Part shown: one piece after another, positions 8,044-16,877 of the stretch
How the letters are laid out: every line of letters starts with the position of its first letter
How positions within the stretch are numbered: position 1 is the first letter of the stretch
DNA from: Chryseobacterium camelliae
GTDB taxonomy: Bacteria; Bacteroidota; Bacteroidia; Flavobacteriales; Weeksellaceae
Assembly: GCF_030818575.1 (NCBI RefSeq)
Contig: NZ_JAUTAL010000001.1
Location: 3,534,001 to 3,598,000, forward strand
Direction: 5' to 3'
DNA: 64,000 bases
Made by a program: the position numbers and the translations under genes
Notes under the pieces: model-generated
The model's database searches: none
The model's input: only the letters and a program-made list of their open reading frames with translations
Told to the model about the DNA's origin: nothing

Positions 8044-9357
8044 TTATTTATTCTGTTTTTCTAAAATTTCCCGGATCTTTTTATCTTCCCATCTTTTACC
8101 CAGGCCAAAAGCACTCACTCCGTGAGCGGCGACGCCAATCCCCCATCCTAACATCGGATAATAAAACCAAAGGTGGTTCGGGCTCGTAATCAGGTTAATG
8201 ATAACCAGTGACGGGATTACAATGCAATAGGAAGTAAGGTTGCTGTAAAAACTTTTCAGTTCCTTTACACGCTTCTGTGCCCTTTCGTAAGCTTTATCTG
8301 AAGTATCCGTTTTGATACTGATTTCATTAGGTTTACTGACCAGCACCGGAAGTTTAACTTTAAAATAGTCTTCTGATTTTTCAATGAATACATTTCTTTT
8401 CGTCAGCAGTGAGTAGCGCTGGACAATATTAGCCAGTCCAATGCCTGAGCTTTCCTTGATCTGCTCCCGGACCTGAAGATTGTTTTCAATGCAGAGTGTA
8501 TCATTTTCAGAAAATATTTTAATGATGAGCGGCCTTGATGAGGTGGCAAAATTATGCTTGATGCAGTTTTCCAGCAACAGCTGTAAAGAGAGCGGAACCA
8601 CGAATCTCCGGTAATCTTCTTTTCTTACATCAAATATAAAATCTACACTGTCTTCAAACCTGGTTTTCAACAGCTCGCAATATGTCCTGGCAAATTCAAT
8701 CTCATCTTCCACCGTGACCAGCTCTTTATCTTTCTGCTCTAAAACATACCTGTAAATCTTTGACATTGAGACTGTAAACTTCTGGGCCTGGTTTGGGTTT
8801 TCATCAATAAGGGAACTCAGAACATTCAGAGAATTGAACAGGAAATGCGGATCCAGCTGATTCTTTAAGCTTTCAAACTGCGCATTGGCTGATTTGGCAA
8901 TGAGCTTCTGCTCTACAACTTCCTTGCGCGAAGTTTTTTTCAGTTCCTCCATAAATCCTTTGGCATGCAGGAACGCTGAAATAAGAAGGGCGATATTAAT
9001 CGTAAACCAGTTGATGAAGCTGAACTTTCCCGAAAAATATTCTTCGGTAGTCGCAGCCTTCTGAAAAACGACAAAATTCATATAGTTGCAGAAATAAACC
9101 ATTATGGTATTCGCGATAAGAATCGATACAATGCTTATAATGGCCCTCCTGGTAGTGGCTTCAGACCACGGAAATCTTTTGTTGAGGAAATCATTGATAT
9201 AGCTGTTTCCCATAGCCAACACAAAGGAATACATAAAACATACAACAACGGTAAGCAGAAAATTATTCAGCGTCTTTTCATCTGTAAATCCAAAGAAAAA
9301 AATCATGGATGTTGCCAGTGATATCCAGCATAAGGTAATAAGGTTCCTGCGTTTCAT
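8044..9357 (-). CDS. LytS-type sensor histidine kinase with C-terminal 2TM domain
   Basis: The product is 437 aa. Residues 1-140 hold about four membrane spans. The His_kinase domain starts with NQLDPHFLFNSLNVL, where H171 is the predicted phosphorylation site. An HATPase_c domain follows, with the N-box LLENCIKHN and glycine-rich SGIGLANI. From about residue 350 a complete 2TM domain is fused, closely related to the free protein at 6451-6744. The catalytic core must be cytoplasmic, so the 2TM module returns the chain to the membrane. It leads the operon kinase-2TM-ICMT, and its partner is probably the LytTR regulator at 5354. Confidence 0.93.
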   Translation of the reverse strand: MKRRNLITLCWISLATSMIFFFGFTDEKTLNNFLLTVVVCFMYSFVLAMGNSYINDFLNKRFPWSEATTRRAIISIVSILIANTIMVYFCNYMNFVVFQKAATTEEYFSGKFSFINWFTINIALLISAFLHAKGFMEELKKTSRKEVVEQKLIAKSANAQFESLKNQLDPHFLFNSLNVLSSLIDENPNQAQKFTVSMSKIYRYVLEQKDKELVTVEDEIEFARTYCELLKTRFEDSVDFIFDVRKEDYRRFVVPLSLQLLLENCIKHNFATSSRPLIIKIFSENDTLCIENNLQVREQIKESSGIGLANIVQRYSLLTKRNVFIEKSEDYFKVKLPVLVSKPNEISIKTDTSDKAYERAQKRVKELKSFYSNLTSYCIVIPSLVIINLITSPNHLWFYYPMLGWGIGVAAHGVSAFGLGKRWEDKKIREILEKQNK

Positions 9358-9374
9358 AAATGTTTTTCCTGGTT

Positions 9375-9382
9375 CAAAATTA
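9375..9382 (-). promoter_or_regulatory. TAnnTTTG -7 element for the kinase operon
   Basis: On the minus strand TAATTTTG lies 17 bases upstream of the kinase start codon. Confidence 0.45.
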
Positions 9383-9449
9383 ATCTATTAGAGTATTTAC
9401 GGCAATTATTTTCTCCTGAACAGTCATTTTTGCAGACTGAATAGTATAA

Positions 9450-9473
9450 AAAAACCTTCCGTAACGGAAGGTT
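9450..9473 (-). terminator. Terminator of the 9497 gene
   Basis: A 10-bp stem (9453-9462 with 9464-9473) is followed on the minus strand by a run of seven T. It lies just past the stop codon of the 215-aa gene. Confidence 0.85.
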
Positions 9474-9496
9474 ATGTTTGATTTATGGCAAACCGC

Positions 9497-10144
9497 TTAT
9501 TTAGCCTGGCTTACAAAATATTCCGCTTCAGATTTTCCCCAGTTAGGATCCAATGCTGTTTTCGAAGTATAAGATTTGAATTTGTTAAGGGCATCTTTAA
9601 ACATTTCCATCCCTTTTACTTTGCTTCCCCCGTACTGTTCCGGCATGAAATAAATATCTTCAGCTTTGATCAGGGCAATCCTAGGGTTATTCGGATCTAG
9701 CTTTTCAGCCTTTTTAAGTTCTTCAGCAGCTTTTGCACCATCGGTCATATACCTCTGCTGAGGATTTACCATCATTTTCAGGGAATAAGCCATTTTGCTT
9801 AACAGGTGGATTTCCGCATTGTCGGTAGGGGCAACATGGGAAGCTGCTCCAATGTATTTCTCTGCCTGCCCAGCAATGAAATCAAGATCCTGAGTCTTAC
9901 CCTGCTGCATCAATACTCTTCCCTTCTGGATGTTGGCCAGCGCTGCATAATAGAACGGAAGCCAGTTATTTTCGTCTTTTCCAGCGATTCTGTGGAAATC
10001 GTTCGCAAGAGCCTGGAATTCTTCCGCTGTTTTAGCCGTTTCTATCTTGGCCACTTTTTCAGTCATTACTTTTTCATAATCAGTCTGTGCAAAGGCTGTC
10101 AAGCTTACAAAAGCCAGTGCAAAACTCAATAAATATTTCTTCAT
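9497..10144 (-). CDS. Exported helical-repeat (TPR-like) protein
   Basis: The product is 215 aa with a clear Sec signal peptide (MKKYLLSFALAFVSLTAFA, cleavage near residue 19 before QTDY). The mature part is almost entirely helical with alternating A/L/Y spacing (WLPFYYAALANIQKGRVLM; AAEELKKAEKLDPNNPRIALI). The LDPNNPRI segment is typical of tetratricopeptide repeats. It is probably periplasmic. The gene is monocistronic, with its own promoter and a strong terminator. No specific function is assigned. Confidence 0.8.
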   Translation of the reverse strand: MKKYLLSFALAFVSLTAFAQTDYEKVMTEKVAKIETAKTAEEFQALANDFHRIAGKDENNWLPFYYAALANIQKGRVLMQQGKTQDLDFIAGQAEKYIGAASHVAPTDNAEIHLLSKMAYSLKMMVNPQQRYMTDGAKAAEELKKAEKLDPNNPRIALIKAEDIYFMPEQYGGSKVKGMEMFKDALNKFKSYTSKTALDPNWGKSEAEYFVSQAK

Positions 10145-10179
10145 TTTTTCAATTTTTTTAAGGTTACTGTATAATTATT

Positions 10180-10187
10180 CAAAGATA
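10180..10187 (-). promoter_or_regulatory. TAnnTTTG -7 element for the 9497 gene
   Basis: TATCTTTG on the minus strand lies 35 bases upstream of the start codon at 10144. Confidence 0.5.
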
Positions 10188-10237
10188 TATATTTAATTTA
10201 TATAATAAAATCATTACCTATATTGATTATTCATCAT

Positions 10238-12460
10238 TTACAAATTATTATTGATCGCATCTTCCGTCTTATCCACACCGAAACTGATAAAGGCTCCGAC
10301 AAAAACAAAGGTATTGGAAGGCGGAACAACGGCAGAACTCCTGGACCCGTCACCGGAGAAGTTATATCCATAGATATTTTTAGTGCCTAACATGTTAGAG
10401 ATGCTGAGAACAAATATGGTAAATGCTTTTGCATCTTTCTTTCCGAGGTTCGGCAGGTAGTTGAAGCTCAGGTTTAGTGAGCTGTAATCCTTTAGTCTTC
10501 CTTCATTACGGATGATATTGTTATTCTGCTGGCTGACAATATCATAGTATGGCCTTCCTTTAGCATAAGTGTAGGACAGATTTACCCCCAGTTTCCATTC
10601 CGTAATAAATCTTTTGGCGACTGCAGACAGCGTATGTTCTGAAGCAAAATTGGGTTTCAGGCTTACCGGATAGTTCATGAAATCCCTTTTGGAATCCAAA
10701 TAAGAATAGCTGATCCAGTAGTCGATATTCTTAAAGGTTTTTTTATCCCTCCAAAAAAATTCTGCTCCTTTGGCATAGCCATAACCATCATTGTTAAGGG
10801 CCGTTTGAATCTGCTGGTTCTGACTTTCCCCGGGATTTATGGTAAAGGTTTTGATCAGCTGGTCATATTTTTTGTAAAACGCCTCCAGCCTCAGGCTTCT
10901 CCCTTCTGACGCCCTCTGGATCTGGAAAATATAATGCTGTGACTGTTGAAATCCAAGGTTTGCAGGCGCATTAATGTATCTGCTTTCAGGATTCTGGTAA
11001 AAAAGCCCATAGGCAATGGAACTGGTCCAGTTCTTATCCAGACGGTAAGCAAGGGCAAGCCTGGGTGCAATATTACTTTTATCAAGAAAGGATGAGTGCT
11101 CTGCCCGTACGCCTATTTTTGCAGACAGCTGATTGCTGAAGCCCAGGTCTGATTCTAAAAATGCAGCGGAGATCAGATCATTATATTTTTTGTTTACCTG
11201 CTGAAAATGAAGCTTTTCATCTGAATTATTGAACTCAAGGCCACCCCTCAAGGCACTGATCCTGTTGATTTTCCTTTCCAGAACAGTTTTGATATTGATG
11301 TAATTCCCGTCTGTCAGCAATCGGGTCCGGGTAGATTCCTGATCTGCAGTCTCCGTTGAAAAATTAAGGTCTGAACGGTTGTAAGAGTACGAGCTCCCTA
11401 TATTCAGCAGGTATTTCCCGAATTTCTGCCTGAAAGACAGGTTATGATAAGTATTTGCGCCTTTCAGCCGTACCAGGGAAGCATCGTATTGAGGTTCCAG
11501 GCTTTCTGTCTTCACTGCCATTCTGTTCATATCGTATTTCCCGTAGTATTTAAAAAATCCTCCCGATTTTGTCCTGATCCTGAAGTTAAGGTCTCCGCTC
11601 AGGCTACGCGGAGATTCTGTAAAGTCTGTATTGAAATGCAGTATGTTCTGCATCAGTTCAAGATTGGAATAGCCTACGGTTGCTCCATAAGAATAGTTCT
11701 TGTTATTGCTTAAACGCTGGAATCCTGCGTCAATGAATATCGGCGAAATTCCGAAATCATAGGAACTTTCATCCGGCAGGTCCACACTTTCCAGCATCAG
11801 TGCTCCGGAAAGTGCCTGCCCATATAAAGCTGAATAGCCACCGCTGGAGAATATGTTTCCTTTGAAAAGAGAGGTGTTGAAACGGTCTCTTCCTGCTATG
11901 CCCGGTACGGAATTGGAAAAATAGTTGTTGATGAGGCTGCCGTCCATAAAGATTTTGGATTCGGCCCCGGTTCCACCGCGGATAAACAGGCCTTCTGACT
12001 CCCCTACTTTCTGTACCCCGGGAAGGTAGGTTAATGCAGAGGAAATCTGCCCGTCTGCTCCTGCAGTAGTATAAATATCAATAGGCGTCAGCAAAGCGGT
12101 AGCCCTTTTCTTATCGCTTGCCTCAATAGATCCTGCGGAAACCACTACGGCATCTATCTCATTGATCTGCTCTTTCAATTCTGCATTTACCGTGATTGCC
12201 TGGTCCTGGATCTCCACCGGTTTCTCGACATCATTGTATTTCGGATGGGTAAAGGTTATTACCTGGCTTCCTTTTTCAGCGGTATCAAAAGAGAAATTCC
12301 CTTCCGCATCAGTAGTTGCACCGTCATAAGTGTTTTTTAAAGTAACGTTCACATCTGCCACTCCTTTATTTTTATAGGTGACTTTACCGGATATTTTGAT
12401 CTGGGCAAAGCTCAGTATACAGGATAAGAAAGAGAACAGAAATAATAGTTTTGTTTTCAT
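10238..12460 (-). CDS. TonB-dependent receptor with carboxypeptidase-like regulatory domain
   Basis: This outer-membrane receptor (740 aa) has a signal peptide (residues 1-19). A carboxypeptidase-D-like beta domain follows (about 20-95, ISGKVTYKNKGVADVNV). The plug domain (about 105-220) contains TYLPGVQKVGESEGLFIRGG and ends in YGQALSGAL. The remainder is an aromatic-rich 22-strand barrel. It imports a substrate using TonB/ExbBD energy. It has no SusD-type partner next to it and ends without an aromatic terminal residue. The neighbouring AraC regulator gene reads in the same direction 214 bases upstream. The substrate is unknown. Confidence 0.93.
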   Translation of the reverse strand: MKTKLLFLFSFLSCILSFAQIKISGKVTYKNKGVADVNVTLKNTYDGATTDAEGNFSFDTAEKGSQVITFTHPKYNDVEKPVEIQDQAITVNAELKEQINEIDAVVVSAGSIEASDKKRATALLTPIDIYTTAGADGQISSALTYLPGVQKVGESEGLFIRGGTGAESKIFMDGSLINNYFSNSVPGIAGRDRFNTSLFKGNIFSSGGYSALYGQALSGALMLESVDLPDESSYDFGISPIFIDAGFQRLSNNKNYSYGATVGYSNLELMQNILHFNTDFTESPRSLSGDLNFRIRTKSGGFFKYYGKYDMNRMAVKTESLEPQYDASLVRLKGANTYHNLSFRQKFGKYLLNIGSSYSYNRSDLNFSTETADQESTRTRLLTDGNYINIKTVLERKINRISALRGGLEFNNSDEKLHFQQVNKKYNDLISAAFLESDLGFSNQLSAKIGVRAEHSSFLDKSNIAPRLALAYRLDKNWTSSIAYGLFYQNPESRYINAPANLGFQQSQHYIFQIQRASEGRSLRLEAFYKKYDQLIKTFTINPGESQNQQIQTALNNDGYGYAKGAEFFWRDKKTFKNIDYWISYSYLDSKRDFMNYPVSLKPNFASEHTLSAVAKRFITEWKLGVNLSYTYAKGRPYYDIVSQQNNNIIRNEGRLKDYSSLNLSFNYLPNLGKKDAKAFTIFVLSISNMLGTKNIYGYNFSGDGSRSSAVVPPSNTFVFVGAFISFGVDKTEDAINNNL

Positions 12461-12477
12461 AGCTGTTGATTACGGTT

Positions 12478-12485
12478 CAAAAGTA
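12478..12485 (-). promoter_or_regulatory. TAnnTTTG -7 element for the TonB receptor gene
   Basis: TACTTTTG on the minus strand lies 17 bases upstream of the start codon at 12460. Confidence 0.5.
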
Positions 12486-12673
12486 GGATGAAATTCTTTG
12501 GCAGATAAATTTTTGTCCCCGAACGGTAATTTTTCGGACCTGAACGGTTGGTTTTATTTCTTTGTACAGAAAAGTAACCCGTTCCAGGAAAGAAATGTGA
12601 GCCTAAGGTCTAATAAGTACGGTAAACTACCCCTTCATTATAGAGGTAGTTTCAATGATTAGGGAAAAGTGGT

Positions 12674-13576
12674 TTAATGAATCGGGATGCAGAAATCAAC
12701 GATCATTTTTCCTTCCGGATGTTCCCTGAAATTGGTGTGGTAGATTTCAAAAGGAAATGCATTCCTTACCGAATACTCATTCTCATTCATCCATAAAAAG
12801 AGTGAAACCCAGCACTGTTCAAAATCGTCCAATGTGACTTCACCGCTTCCGATGATGAACTTTCCGGCTTCAATGGTTTCAGGAAAAACTTCTCCTTCCT
12901 GTTTTCGTAAGGGCTCATCCAAAAGCATACAGGCATGGATCCTGACTTTGTCCGGTGGTGTCACTTTGAAGCTGTCATGGTACACGGAAAGCATTTTTAC
13001 CTGCTCCCGTGGAAACAGGCTTTTTCCTTTTGCCCAATCTATCAGGGTGCCGAAAGAAGGTTCAACATGGGCAACACCAAGACTCATGACGGCAGCCAGA
13101 TGCATTTCCGGAAGATGGCCTACTTTGATTTTTAAATTCATATTCATCCAGTTTAAAAGGTTTTCTACATTGCAAATGTACTGGCTGAAAACGGCATCCA
13201 TTTGTCCTTTCTTGCTTTCTTCAAGAACAATCCTGTGAAAACTTTCCGGAGCTGCTTTTCGGAATCCTGAAGGAGATATACCGTAATATTTTTTAAATGC
13301 TTTATTAAAAGCGGAATGATTGGAAAAACCTGACTGATGATAAATATCCGTGATACTCATCTCTTTTCTCATAGCCAGATAAAAGGCCCCTTTTTCAGCC
13401 CGCCTTCTGGCTACATAGTTCTGTAGGGTTTCTCCTGTAATCAGCCGGAAAATCCTGTGAAAATGAAATGGGGAATAGGCTCCGGCTCCTGACACTTTCT
13501 CCAGTGAAAGCTCCGTATCCAGGTGTTCTTCTATATACCGTATGGCCTTGACGATGCTGTGTTTATGCGCTTCCAA
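12674..13576 (-). CDS. AraC-family regulator with GyrI-like effector domain
   Basis: The 300-aa product has an N-terminal pair of AraC helix-turn-helix motifs (residues 1-110; AYSPFHFHRIF and GFSNHSAFNKAFKKYYGISPSGFR are diagnostic). A C-terminal GyrI-like/Rob-type ligand domain follows (about 140-300). Such proteins, including Rob and the MarA/SoxS relatives with effector domains, sense small amphipathic or drug-like molecules. It sits upstream of the TonB receptor gene and divergent to sodC, so it may control either; this is inference. A weak hairpin at 12624-12652 lies just after its stop. Confidence 0.93.
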   Translation of the reverse strand: MEAHKHSIVKAIRYIEEHLDTELSLEKVSGAGAYSPFHFHRIFRLITGETLQNYVARRRAEKGAFYLAMRKEMSITDIYHQSGFSNHSAFNKAFKKYYGISPSGFRKAAPESFHRIVLEESKKGQMDAVFSQYICNVENLLNWMNMNLKIKVGHLPEMHLAAVMSLGVAHVEPSFGTLIDWAKGKSLFPREQVKMLSVYHDSFKVTPPDKVRIHACMLLDEPLRKQEGEVFPETIEAGKFIIGSGEVTLDDFEQCWVSLFLWMNENEYSVRNAFPFEIYHTNFREHPEGKMIVDFCIPIH

Positions 13577-13594
13577 TTCTGAATATTTTTACTG

Positions 13595-13602
13595 CAAAAA
13601 TA
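13595..13602 (-). promoter_or_regulatory. TAnnTTTG -7 element for the AraC regulator gene
   Basis: TATTTTTG on the minus strand lies 18 bases upstream of the start codon at 13576. Confidence 0.45.
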
Positions 13603-13751
13603 ATAAGCCGGGACAAAAATGATTTGTCATTTTTTGCTATTGATGAATTTTTGCTAAAATTAAAGGTATTGCCTAAAAAACCTGACCTGATTATGCCTTT
13701 TTTGGTAAATCTTTCTTTACATTTATATATTAATCACTAAATCATAGTATA

Positions 13752-14255
13752 ATGAACCTTAAAACATTAACATTATTAGCCGGAATATCAGTATTTGCTG
13801 TTTCCTGCGGAACCAGCCACACCTATCAGGTGATGTCTAAAAGCAACACCCAGACGGGCGGAACAGCAAAATTCACCCAAAAAGGGAACGAAGTTATCAT
13901 GAAGCTGGATGTTACCAATCTTACTCCGGGCATCCATGCGGTACATATCCATGAAAAAGGAGACTGCTCCGCTCCCGACGGGACTTCAACAGGAGGCCAC
14001 TGGAACCCTGCCAAGGATGATCATGGTCAATGGGGTGCCGAACATTTCCATATGGGAGATATCGGGAATCTTAACGCAGACCAGAGCGGAAATGCCACAC
14101 TGACATTCAAAACGGATAAATGGTGTCTGGGATGTGAAGATGCATCTAAAAATATTATAGGTAAAGGCCTCATCATTCATGCCGACAAAGATGATTTTCA
14201 TACCCAACCCACCGGAAACGCAGGCGGAAGAGTGGGCTGTGTGGAGATCAGATAA
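13752..14255 (+). CDS. sodC: Cu/Zn superoxide dismutase, predicted lipoprotein
   Basis: The enzyme (167 aa) dismutates superoxide outside the cytoplasm. A lipoprotein signal ends in the lipobox VSC with C19. The metal ligands are in place: copper H65 and H67 (HAVHIHE), bridging H83 (GGHWNP), zinc H91, H100 and D103, and copper H143 (IIHAD). C72 and C163 can form the conserved disulfide. The segment GDCSAPDGTSTGGHWNP is close to the SOD signature. The start is the only ATG before the signal peptide. It is monocistronic and divergent from the AraC-type regulator gene. Confidence 0.95.
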   Translation: MNLKTLTLLAGISVFAVSCGTSHTYQVMSKSNTQTGGTAKFTQKGNEVIMKLDVTNLTPGIHAVHIHEKGDCSAPDGTSTGGHWNPAKDDHGQWGAEHFHMGDIGNLNADQSGNATLTFKTDKWCLGCEDASKNIIGKGLIIHADKDDFHTQPTGNAGGRVGCVEIR

Positions 14256-14267
14256 ATTAAATGAGCA

Positions 14268-14303
14268 TAAAAAAACCACTAAATTTTATTAGTGGTTTTT
14301 TAT
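14268..14303. terminator. Bidirectional terminator between sodC and prc
   Basis: An A-run, a stem AAACCACTAA paired with TTAGTGGTTT, and a T-run make a terminator usable from both directions between these convergent genes. Confidence 0.88.
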
Positions 14304-14310
14304 TTATTTA

Positions 14311-16440
14311 TTAAGCTTTAGCATTCATATCAGCTATGATATTCATTGCTTCCTGCAAATAAAGGTCTTTTTTAAGGTTTTTAATCCACAGTTCGGATTT
14401 CTTTTTGAACGCTTCATCTTTTTTCTCCCGCTCTATCTCGTTCTGGTACATCATGAACTGAAGGCCGTTCTCAAATTTAGTCAGCGACTTGAATTTTTCA
14501 ATCTGCGCTTTTCTCTGCTTCATCAGCTCATTGAACTTATTGATGTTAAGCGTAATGGTTTCTTCCTTATCCAGCTTTTCCCTCCATTGTGCAGATTCCA
14601 GTAACAGCTGGTAATTGGTATTCTTAGCCATTCTGTCGGCACTGGCCTTTTCCAGGGCTTTGATATCGAAATAATTCAGCTTCTGGAAGCTTGTTCCCGG
14701 AATTTTATCCCAGGCAAGGGCATAATCATCAAACCGCTCTCCGATGTCTGCATACGTAAAGAAGTCCTTCATCTGGATATCGGATACAATCCCTTTTCTC
14801 TGGGTAGACTCTCCGGTAATCCTGTAGAACTTCTGGATTGTCAGTTTCAGAGACCCGAAATCATCTTCTGTATCCAGGAACCTGTTCAAGTCTACGAATC
14901 TCTGTACGGTTCCTTTTCCGAAAGACTGCGGCGATCCTACAATAATTGCCCTGCCGTAATCCTGCATTACTCCGGCAAGGATTTCTGAAGCAGAAGCGGA
15001 AAGCTCATTCTGCATGATTACTAAAGGACCGGTCCAGATCGGTGTTTCATTCTTATTTTTAAGGATCTCAATTTTTCCGTTACTGTCTTTTACCTGTACA
15101 TATGGGCCTGATTTCATGAAGAGTCCCATTATATCTCCTACTTCGGTAAGGGATCCCCCTCCGTTGTTTCTAAGATCCAGTATAATGCCTTCGATGTTCT
15201 GGGCTTTAAGCTTAATGATCTCATTTTTAATATCATCAGAAGCATTTCTTCCCTTTTCATTTTCAAAATCAGCATTGAAGCTTGGCAGGTTGATGAACCC
15301 GTATTTTTTACCGTTCGGTGTATTCACCACAATACTTCTGGCAAAGGTGTCTTCAATAGCTACTTCTTCACGGATCATGGTAACATCTTTTATCGTACCG
15401 TCTTTCTTCTGTACGGTAAGAGTAACCGGCGTTCCTTTTTCACCGCGGATCAGCCTTACTGCTTCGTCAGATATCATCCCTACAACATTTACAGCATCTT
15501 CATCAGGCTTGGATTTCACTTTCAGGATTTTATCCCCTTCTGAAAGCTGTTTTGATTTCCAGGCCGGAGCCCCTATTGTTAAAGGCCCCAAATAGAGATT
15601 TCCTTTTCTGTATTCTATCATCGCACCTATACCTATGACTTTTCCAGAAAAAGCCATATCAAATTCCTGTTTATCTTTTGGCGAATAATAGTTGGTGTGC
15701 GGGTCGAAAACTTCAGTGTAAGCATTCATATACACTGTAAACCAATCCATTTTTTTTCTTTTTTTAAGTCTTTTAAGAAAATCAAATGTATTATCTTTCA
15801 CTTCACCTGTTGCTTTTGTCAGCTTTTGCTGAGGAGTAAGAATTTCAAGCTTGATGGTATCTTTCAGTTTAAATTTCTGTACAGAATCTTTCTTCTCTTT
15901 CTGGGCTTCTTCCTTGCTGTTTATTGATTCTATCTCCTGCAGGATGTTGTACTTGATGAATTTTTTCCAATCATTATACTGTTCCTGCTTATTGGAAGGT
16001 ACTTTCTTCAGTTTCGGCTCCAGCGTGAGGGTTTCATCTTCATTCAGATCAATCGGTTTGCTGAAGATATCCTGGGTCACCTTATCAATTTCATCCACTC
16101 TCTGATAAAGCCTGTCTACCGTAAGCTTGTAAAAGGTTAGATCACCGGTATTCAGGTAATCGTCCAGTTTGGTTTCATGCTTGGCAAATTCATCCATATC
16201 CGACTGCAGGAAATATCTTTTGGCCGGATCTATCATTTCAAAATATTGCTTATAGACATCTCTTGCATAAGCATCATTGATAGGTTTCGGACTGTAGTGT
16301 AAATAGGAAAGGGTATTTTTTACGCTCACCATAATCGTCTGCATTTTTTCATCATCATTTTTAGGTGAATTGAAACAAAACATAAGACTTGTTAATGGAA
16401 TAAAAAGTAGAAATTTATTTAGTTTAAAATTTTTCCACAT
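14311..16440 (-). CDS. prc: Carboxy-terminal processing protease (tail-specific, Prc type)
   Basis: This 709-aa periplasmic S41 protease has a signal anchor (residues 1-20), an N-terminal helical domain, and a PDZ domain (about 240-330). The S41 core has the catalytic serine in NELSASASEILAG and the lysine in SFGKGTVQ. A C-terminal DUF3340-like helical domain is rich in E/K. The size matches E. coli Prc (682 aa) rather than the shorter CtpA. It probably trims or degrades periplasmic and outer-membrane proteins. It is divergent from the small cysteine-rich peptide gene. Confidence 0.94.
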   Translation of the reverse strand: MWKNFKLNKFLLFIPLTSLMFCFNSPKNDDEKMQTIMVSVKNTLSYLHYSPKPINDAYARDVYKQYFEMIDPAKRYFLQSDMDEFAKHETKLDDYLNTGDLTFYKLTVDRLYQRVDEIDKVTQDIFSKPIDLNEDETLTLEPKLKKVPSNKQEQYNDWKKFIKYNILQEIESINSKEEAQKEKKDSVQKFKLKDTIKLEILTPQQKLTKATGEVKDNTFDFLKRLKKRKKMDWFTVYMNAYTEVFDPHTNYYSPKDKQEFDMAFSGKVIGIGAMIEYRKGNLYLGPLTIGAPAWKSKQLSEGDKILKVKSKPDEDAVNVVGMISDEAVRLIRGEKGTPVTLTVQKKDGTIKDVTMIREEVAIEDTFARSIVVNTPNGKKYGFINLPSFNADFENEKGRNASDDIKNEIIKLKAQNIEGIILDLRNNGGGSLTEVGDIMGLFMKSGPYVQVKDSNGKIEILKNKNETPIWTGPLVIMQNELSASASEILAGVMQDYGRAIIVGSPQSFGKGTVQRFVDLNRFLDTEDDFGSLKLTIQKFYRITGESTQRKGIVSDIQMKDFFTYADIGERFDDYALAWDKIPGTSFQKLNYFDIKALEKASADRMAKNTNYQLLLESAQWREKLDKEETITLNINKFNELMKQRKAQIEKFKSLTKFENGLQFMMYQNEIEREKKDEAFKKKSELWIKNLKKDLYLQEAMNIIADMNAKA

Positions 16441-16517
16441 AAATCTATAATATATTTTTTATTTTTTTTAACTACTTTACAATTAGTAGTCGTAATTAAA
16501 TTTGTGTTACAAAATAT

Positions 16518-16525
16518 CAAATTTA
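16518..16525 (-). promoter_or_regulatory. TAnnTTTG -7 element for prc
   Basis: TAAATTTG on the minus strand lies about 78 bases upstream of the prc start codon, in a very AT-rich divergent intergenic region. Confidence 0.4.
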
Positions 16526-16581
16526 ATACCTTTAAATATAATTTCCTATATTTTTATTTTTAGTTCTTAAATTATTTTTTT

Positions 16582-16589
16582 TATATTTG
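16582..16589 (+). promoter_or_regulatory. TAnnTTTG -7 element for the bacteriocin-like peptide
   Basis: TATATTTG lies 22 bases before the ATG at 16612. The upstream 25 bases are almost pure A/T with no TTG -33 element. Confidence 0.5.
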
Positions 16590-16611
16590 ATTACATTTAA
16601 AAATATAAAAT

Positions 16612-16806
16612 ATGAAAAAATCTAATTTAAAAGCATTATCAAGAAATGAGTTGAAGGTTATTAATGCTGGAAAAAAAATAATCAGCTCTATAGGTAGTTC
16701 CAATTGCCAAGCTTATTCTGGCTGTAGTAGTGGCTGTGCTGAATATCGATATGTAAATGACCAAGTTTTTGGTGATTGGTATTGTAGTTCTTGTTGTGTA
16801 GCGTAA
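16612..16806 (+). CDS. Bacteriocin-like peptide with LSRxELKxI leader and six-Cys core
   Basis: The product is a 64-residue precursor. Residues 1-20 (ending ELKVINAG) fit the short leader found on bacteriocin-like peptides of Bacteroidota, with an AG end in place of the classic GG cleavage site. The core (residues 21-64) is rich in Ser, Gly, Tyr and Cys, with cysteines at 32, 38, 42, 58, 61 and 62. No transporter, peptidase or maturase gene is adjacent. It has its own promoter and terminator. Secretion by a C39-peptidase ABC exporter elsewhere is inferred. Confidence 0.75.
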   Translation: MKKSNLKALSRNELKVINAGKKIISSIGSSNCQAYSGCSSGCAEYRYVNDQVFGDWYCSSCCVA

Positions 16807-16828
16807 TCCAATTAAAAAAGACAATAAT

Positions 16829-16862
16829 AAGGCTGCTTTAAATATAAAAGCAGCCTTTTCTA
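16829..16862 (+). terminator. Terminator of the bacteriocin-like peptide gene
   Basis: An 11-bp stem (16829-16839 with 16847-16857) is followed by a short T run, 22 bases after the stop. Confidence 0.8.
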
Positions 16863-16877
16863 TAATTAAAATTTCTT

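Noticed and set aside
12624..12652. Terminator after the AraC gene
   Set aside because: The 8-bp stem has a 13-base loop and no T run on the minus strand; kept only as a weak hairpin.
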